DNA of 64,000 nt from Carex sylvatica (Eukaryota > Streptophyta > Magnoliopsida > Poales > Cyperaceae), in contig CAXKVR010000096.1 in assembly GCA_964058845.1 (NCBI GenBank), forward strand, positions 1 to 64,000, given 5' to 3'. Below the pieces are notes generated by a model that was not told where the DNA came from, did no database searches, and saw only the letters and a program-made list of their open reading frames with translations. The position numbers and the translations under genes were made by a program. How positions within the stretch are numbered: the stretch's first letter is position 1; each line of letters starts with the position of its first letter. Positions 61,759 through 64,000 of the stretch are shown here, piece after piece.

Positions 61759-61995
61759 TTTTGATTTTTATAAAAATTATAAGAACCGAGATGTCATTTC
61801 GGTCCAAAATATTTTTTTTAGACCGAGATGCTATTTTGATCTAAGGTATTTTCACAAGTTTTATCCAACATCTACATCATTTCTTGGTCGAATTATGTGA
61901 AAATGATTCGGACCGAAATGATATCTCAGTCTCGAAAAAAAAAAAATCGGGCCAAAATAGCATCTCGATTCTTATAATTTTTATAAAAATGAAAG
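61759..61995. mobile_element. ~237-bp inverted-repeat element (MITE)
   Basis: The left arm TTTTTATAAAAATTATAAGA then CCGAGATG pairs with the right arm (complement near 61960-61993). Inner GACCGAGATG and ATTTCGGTCC motifs recur four times in alternating orientation. Confidence 0.78.
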
Positions 61996-62249
61996 CATAA
62001 TTTTTATTTTTTATTTATGGCTTTAAAAAAAATTCCTGAACACGACCGCTGTGAGGCCCAAAATACAATGCTCAAAATAATTCCTTTAAAATCTACCCCG
62101 CACTATAACCATTCCCCGGCAATTATCATGTCTTGAGGGCCTGCTCGGCAAAGCCCTTCTCCCCACGGTTTTCTGAGAAAAATTAAGTTTTGATATTTTT
62201 CATTTCATATCGAGGCTGCAGCCCATTCCAATTCCAATTTCCATCGTTC

Positions 62250-62450
62250 AGGTGTTTTCATTTATCAGGAATACTTGATAAATAAAGAAATCCATTTGAA
62301 CGAAACAAGCATCTATAGTGTACTAGTGTGGGATCTCTGCCATAGCACTGTTACACTGGAGTTGCTTTTCAGAAATCCCACACCAAAATTGCTTGTTTCG
62401 TTTAAATGAATTTATTTATTTCTAAATAAATAAACAAAATCCGAATTGAT
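62250..62450. mobile_element. ~200-bp inverted-repeat element (MITE)
   Basis: ATTTGAACGAAACAAGCA (62293) pairs with TGCTTGTTTCGTTTAAAT (62390), flanked by ATAAATAAAGAAA and its complement. An inner GTGTGGGAT / ATCCCACAC pair forms the loop stem. Confidence 0.7.
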
Positions 62451-63044
62451 ACATACCCAAAAAAAAAAAATTCCAATAATTATCGCTGCACATCTCTTTT
62501 GTACTGATTAAATCACCAAAATTCATCTACAAGTATAAATGTGTTTTGATTGGTTTAATCACTTTAAATTACTTCAGTATTAATTCAAAACATTTATTGT
62601 GAATGTTGTAAATGCTATGCTCGAGCTATTGTTAGCATAAAAATTGTTATCATTTAGAAATTACACAACTAGTAATATGTACATAATATAGATATTATTT
62701 TTAGCATAATTAATAGTTATGATGATTAAATCATTTTTAATGTGTTCAAAATTAATCAAAACATCTGATATGGATGTAATTTGCTAAATTACATAACTAG
62801 ATAGATTTTGGCTGCATGTGTATTGTTGCAAAATTGCAATAATAATTAAGTGTTAGTATCAGATAATATTTGATGCATACATGTTAATTCTAATGGTTTA
62901 ATCACTTGTATCATGATGACACCTGCCATGATCAAGCACATCAAGCTCCGGATTTTTTATTATTACCATATTCAAAAAACAAAAAAAAAATAAAACAAAA
63001 CACTTTCATTTGGTCAAAATTCAAAAATTATCCATATTGCAAAT

Positions 63045-63165
63045 TGGTTGTGCGGCCCCATTTTGAGAGAACCGCACAACCAATCTGTGGCCTCATCCAA
63101 AGGGCTGCAGAGTTCAGAGACCGCACAGCCAATCGGCGGCCTAGAGACCCCACAGCCAATCGAAA
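63045..63165. repeat. Cluster of ACCGCACAGCCAATC-type repeats
   Basis: Four copies of a ~15-bp motif, CCGCACA(A/G)CCAATC or its complement, at about 63044, 63070, 63120 and 63151. The first is inverted relative to the others. Each contains a CCAAT core. No adjacent gene is recognisable. Confidence 0.7.
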
Positions 63166-63485
63166 TTCACATCCTCTCCAATACCTGATAAGGGAATCTT
63201 TTACAATTACTAAATTTGAACCGTTCTTTTTAACTTTGCACGAATCTCAAAGACCAAAAATACCACCCCTATTGCGGTCCGAATACCAAATCAGTTGAAA
63301 TTGAATCTGAAACTGTAAAGTGAGAATCATCCTCTGCAATACCGGAGATGATACAGATTCAGCTAATAGGCCCCTGGGTTATATAAGAAAAATTATTTGA
63401 AATGTAAATGTAGTGCACGTGGTTTGAGTAGACCTTTTGGATTTTTTATGGTTACATACTTGATAGTTTAATGTTTTTGTTTTAG

Positions 63486-63771
63486 GTCATGTTTGATTGT
63501 GGAGTAAAGTTAATTTGAATTAATTTTCTTATTTCAAGCTAAGATAAATGAAATAATTATGTTTGATTGAAATTTGATAGAGCAAGCTCACGAAAAGAGA
63601 GAAAATTATAACATTGTGTTACTCTAACTGCGGGATCCACAGGTGGAGTAACTTAATCCAGATTAACTCAAATGTTACTCCATCTAACTCCTTTAAATTT
63701 ACTTCTTGTTTTACTCCTAAAAAATGAAGTACAAAGTTTACTCCACTACTTACTCCACAATCAAACATGAC
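63486..63771. mobile_element. 286-bp inverted-repeat element (MITE)
   Basis: The ends GTCATGTTTGATTGTGGAGT (63486) and the complement near 63749-63770 match almost perfectly. The interior shows further TTACTCC motifs. The ORF at 63619-63828 runs through the right end and is not a gene. Confidence 0.85.
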
Positions 63772-64000
63772 GATCAATTTTTTTAGTGTATTCTTTATTA
63801 TATTTAGAATATAAAAAATAAAATACACAAGAGATATACATACTTTATTATGTGGAAATAGGACAGATATATTAATCTTTCATATTATATCGGTACAAGA
63901 TTTGTGACAATTTAGTTGTCAACATATATTCTTATAGGTGAAATTTAGTATATTTATTAGTATAACTTGTGAGGATTTATATATATTTCCAATTTTCACA
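63772..64000. other. Right edge, nothing recognised
   Basis: AT-rich end of the window with no coding or repeat signal. Confidence 0.5.

Noticed and set aside
62906..63298. 130-codon plus-strand ORF
   Set aside because: It crosses the CCAAT repeat cluster and an A-rich tract, with no recognisable domain.

Overview
The window is plant nuclear DNA from a flowering plant, probably a dicot. It is AT-rich, has long intergenic stretches, GT-AG introns, and the remains of almost every plant transposon class. The sequence alone does not fix a species. Only two genes look intact: a minus-strand mitochondrial ATP-Mg/Pi carrier with N-terminal EF-hands (23583-28757, four exons) and a plus-strand AP2/ERF factor of the SHINE/WAX INDUCER clade (53372-54074, two exons). 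Nearly everything else is transposon-derived.

Region 1 (1-21.3 kb) holds a non-coding element with long inverted ends (1-1545), then two large autonomous-type Mutator-like elements in the same orientation, A (about 2778-11972) and B (about 13421-21287). They differ in sequence but share one plan: long terminal inverted repeats; a plus-strand plant-mobile-domain (PMD, MAIN/MAIL-like) gene on the left; a minus-strand MuDR-type transposase on the right, read toward it; and a tandem-repeat block where the two 3' ends meet. All four genes are broken. In B nearly every premature stop can be explained by a C-to-T or G-to-A change, and the transposase has lost the stretch with its first catalytic aspartate. 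In A a 569-bp G-rich hAT element with a perfect 8-bp target duplication splits the transposase.

Region 2 (21.3-29.9 kb) holds the carrier gene. Its 2.6-kb first intron contains a Mutator-type MITE with a 9-bp target duplication, a CT microsatellite, and a hAT MITE with an 8-bp duplication only 55 bp from the first 5' splice site. A near-perfect 398-bp palindromic element lies beyond the 3' end.

Region 3 (29.98-34.8 kb) is a complete but decayed Ty1/copia element. It has 200-bp LTRs that start TA and end CA, a 5-bp target duplication, a primer binding site, and gag, protease, integrase, reverse transcriptase and RNase H in copia order.

Region 4 (34.9-50 kb) is a graveyard: several LINE 3' ends, all on the minus strand, one split by a 2.2-kb PIF/Harbinger-like element; several MITEs; two more members of the palindromic family; and a 150-bp tRNA-like SINE with a 15-bp target duplication.

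Region 5 (50.6-64 kb) starts with a 1.7-kb inverted-repeat element whose interior carries a tandem repeat of about 42 bp that reads as a Ser-Pro-Leu-rich peptide repeat. Next come the SHINE-type gene, a long stretch with little recognisable content, and several small MITEs toward the right edge.
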